Shown here in pieces: positions 6,268 through 7,416 of a stretch of DNA of 7,416 nucleotides (position 1 is its first letter; every line of letters begins with the position of its first letter). The position numbers and the translations under genes were made by a program. Source of the DNA: Acidobacteriota bacterium (GTDB lineage: Bacteria; Acidobacteriota; Vicinamibacteria; Vicinamibacterales; Vicinamibacteraceae); assembly GCA_023429845.1 (NCBI GenBank), contig JAEZCY010000073.1, forward strand, positions 1-7,416. The letters run 5' to 3'. The notes below the pieces were generated by a model. That model was given only the letters and a program-made list of their open reading frames with translations. It did not search any database and was not told where the DNA came from.

Positions 6268-7011
6268 TCAGGCATACATGCCGCCGTTGACGGCGAGCAC
6301 CTGCCCGGTGATGTACCCAGCCGCATCTGATGCCAGGAAGCACACCGCCGCGGCTACATCCTCCGGCGTGCCCAAACGACCGAGCGGGATGGCCGACGCC
6401 CAGTTGGCCTGGGCGTCCGAGCTGATGTCCCGCGTCATGTCCGTATCGATGAGCCCCGGGGCCACCACGTTCACCGTGATGGACCGCGAGGCGACTTCGC
6501 GCGCAAGCGCCTTCGAAAAGCCGATGATGCCGGCCTTGGTCGCTGCGTAATTGGTCTGCCCGGGGTTCCCGCTCTGCCCGACCACCGAACTGATGCTGAT
6601 GATCCGTCCGGCACGCTGCTTCAGCATCGTCCGCAGGACTGCCTGCGTGCAGAGGAACGTGCCGGTGAGGTTGGTGGCGACCACGGCGTCCCAGTCCTCG
6701 CGTTTCATGCGCAGCAGCAGCTGGTCGCGCGTGATGCCGGCGTTGTTCACCAGCACGTCGATGCGGCCGAACCGCTCCAGCGTCGTCTCGATGACGCGTT
6801 GCACCCCGTCCGCGTCGGCCACGTCGGCCGCGATCGCGAGCGCCTGTCCACCGGCGTCGATGATCGCCGCGGCCACGGCCTCGGACGCGTCCCCGCGCGA
6901 CGTGACGACGACAGCAGCACCGGCGCCGGCGAGCGTCATCGCGGTCTGCCGTCCGATGCCGCGCGACGCGCCCGTCACCACCGCCACCTTGCCTGTTAGG
7001 TCGATCTTCAC
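6268..7011 (-). CDS. fabG: 3-oxoacyl-[acyl-carrier-protein] reductase
   Basis: FabG reduces 3-oxoacyl-ACP to 3-hydroxyacyl-ACP with NADPH, the first reduction of the elongation cycle. This 247-residue protein is a classical short-chain dehydrogenase. It has the cofactor motif TGASRGIG at 13-20, NNAG at 89-92, the catalytic tetrad Asn114, Ser142, Tyr155 and Lys159 (YAATK), and VAPGLIDTDM at 183-192. The C-terminus has the FabG-like GYITGQVLAVNGGMYA. Other short-chain dehydrogenases share these motifs, but the position between fabD and acpP settles the assignment. The start is GTG 7011, which overlaps the fabD stop as GTGA. Only a weak GGGA precedes it, so translation probably depends on coupling to fabD. 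Confidence 0.96.
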   Translation of the reverse strand: MKIDLTGKVAVVTGASRGIGRQTAMTLAGAGAAVVVTSRGDASEAVAAAIIDAGGQALAIAADVADADGVQRVIETTLERFGRIDVLVNNAGITRDQLLLRMKREDWDAVVATNLTGTFLCTQAVLRTMLKQRAGRIISISSVVGQSGNPGQTNYAATKAGIIGFSKALAREVASRSITVNVVAPGLIDTDMTRDISSDAQANWASAIPLGRLGTPEDVAAAVCFLASDAAGYITGQVLAVNGGMYA

Positions 7012-7416
7012 GATCCCGAGACGAGCGCCTCCACCGCTGCCAGCTGCTCAGGCGCGCCGAAGCTCACCACCTCGGCTTCCCTGTCGATCTTGCGCACGAG
7101 CCCGGCCAGCACCGTCCCCGGTCCGACCTCCACGTACCTGCGCACACCGGCCGACACAAGATACCCGATGACGTCCTCCCAGCGCACGGCGCCCGACACC
7201 TGCGCAACGAGCGCGTCGATGGCCGTGGCCGCGTCCACCCTGGGCTGGCCGTCCACATTGGCCACGACCGGCACGCGCGGCGTCTGCACGGCGAGCGCGC
7301 GGAGCTCCGGCTCGAGCCGGGCCTGGGCAGGCGCCATCAGGGCGCAGTGGAACGGCGCACTGACGTTGAGCGGGACCACGCGCCTGGCGCCCCGCGCCTT
7401 CGCCGCAGCGCCGGCT
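7008..7416 (-). CDS. fabD: Malonyl-CoA:ACP transacylase, C-terminal part (5' end beyond the window)
   Basis: FabD moves malonyl from CoA to ACP, supplying extender units. The frame is open to the right edge, and the leading codons there (AKARGARR before VVPLNV) belong to the protein, so the GTG at 7379 is an internal valine and not a start. Visible family landmarks are VSAPFHC with the active-site His, VVANVDG, the segment WEDVIGYLVSAGVRRYVEVG, and GPGTVLAGLVRKID near the end. The nucleophilic Ser of GHSLG and the substrate-binding Arg lie outside the window. About 135 residues are visible, roughly the last two fifths of a normal FabD. The stop overlaps the fabG start by 4 bases. Confidence 0.93.
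   Translation of the reverse strand, partial: AGAAAKARGARRVVPLNVSAPFHCALMAPAQARLEPELRALAVQTPRVPVVANVDGQPRVDAATAIDALVAQVSGAVRWEDVIGYLVSAGVRRYVEVGPGTVLAGLVRKIDREAEVVSFGAPEQLAAVEALVSGS

Noticed and set aside
6000..6326. Longer acpP reading from 6326
   Set aside because: The extra 25 residues overlap fabG and are unrelated to ACP; the strong Shine-Dalgarno sequence marks ATG 6251.
1..7416. Search for CRISPR arrays, tRNA or rRNA genes, insertion sequences, attachment sites, toxin-antitoxin or defence genes
   Set aside because: No spaced repeats, cloverleaf-like segments, transposase or integrase motifs or defence domains were seen. Genes fill the window, and the largest non-coding gap is 114 bases.

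Overview
This GC-rich window carries dense bacterial core metabolism, almost all of it on the minus strand. Reading 7416 to 1, the order is: fabD (3' part only), fabG, acpP, fabF, etfB, etfA, a membrane iron-sulfur ETF:quinone oxidoreductase, and a DUF374-type lysophospholipid acyltransferase that runs off the left edge. The only plus-strand gene is msrB, at 2404-2823, between etfA and the oxidoreductase. The gene set and composition would fit an aerobic soil-type bacterium, and Acidobacteriota is my guess. That is inference from gene content and GC richness, not from a marker gene.

Right half (4719-7416): a type II fatty-acid synthesis cluster. FabD loads malonyl onto ACP, FabF condenses and FabG reduces. 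fabD and fabG overlap by 4 bases (GTGA). acpP follows fabG after 16 bases with a strong Shine-Dalgarno sequence, and fabF follows acpP after 39 bases with a purine-rich leader before a GTG start.

Middle (2824-4718): a 114-base gap holds three exact tandem copies of a heptamer just upstream of etfB and a possible hairpin behind fabF. etfB and etfA then overlap by 4 bases (ATGA). Their products form the electron transfer flavoprotein that collects electrons from acyl-CoA and related dehydrogenases.

Left half (1-2823): msrB is convergent with etfA and divergent from the iron-sulfur oxidoreductase gene, whose product is the likely membrane electron acceptor of the ETF. The oxidoreductase gene overlaps the acyltransferase gene by 4 bases (GTGA). 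The divergent msrB/oxidoreductase gap holds a perfect 8-base inverted repeat.

Taken together the window is a lipid-metabolism neighbourhood: acyl-chain synthesis, electron transfer from acyl-chain oxidation, and a probable phospholipid acyltransferase. I see no mobile element, CRISPR array, RNA gene or plausible new defence system. The points most worth a second look are the split etfBA/oxidoreductase unit with msrB inside it on the opposite strand, the heptamer repeat in the etfB leader, and the inverted repeat in the divergent gap.
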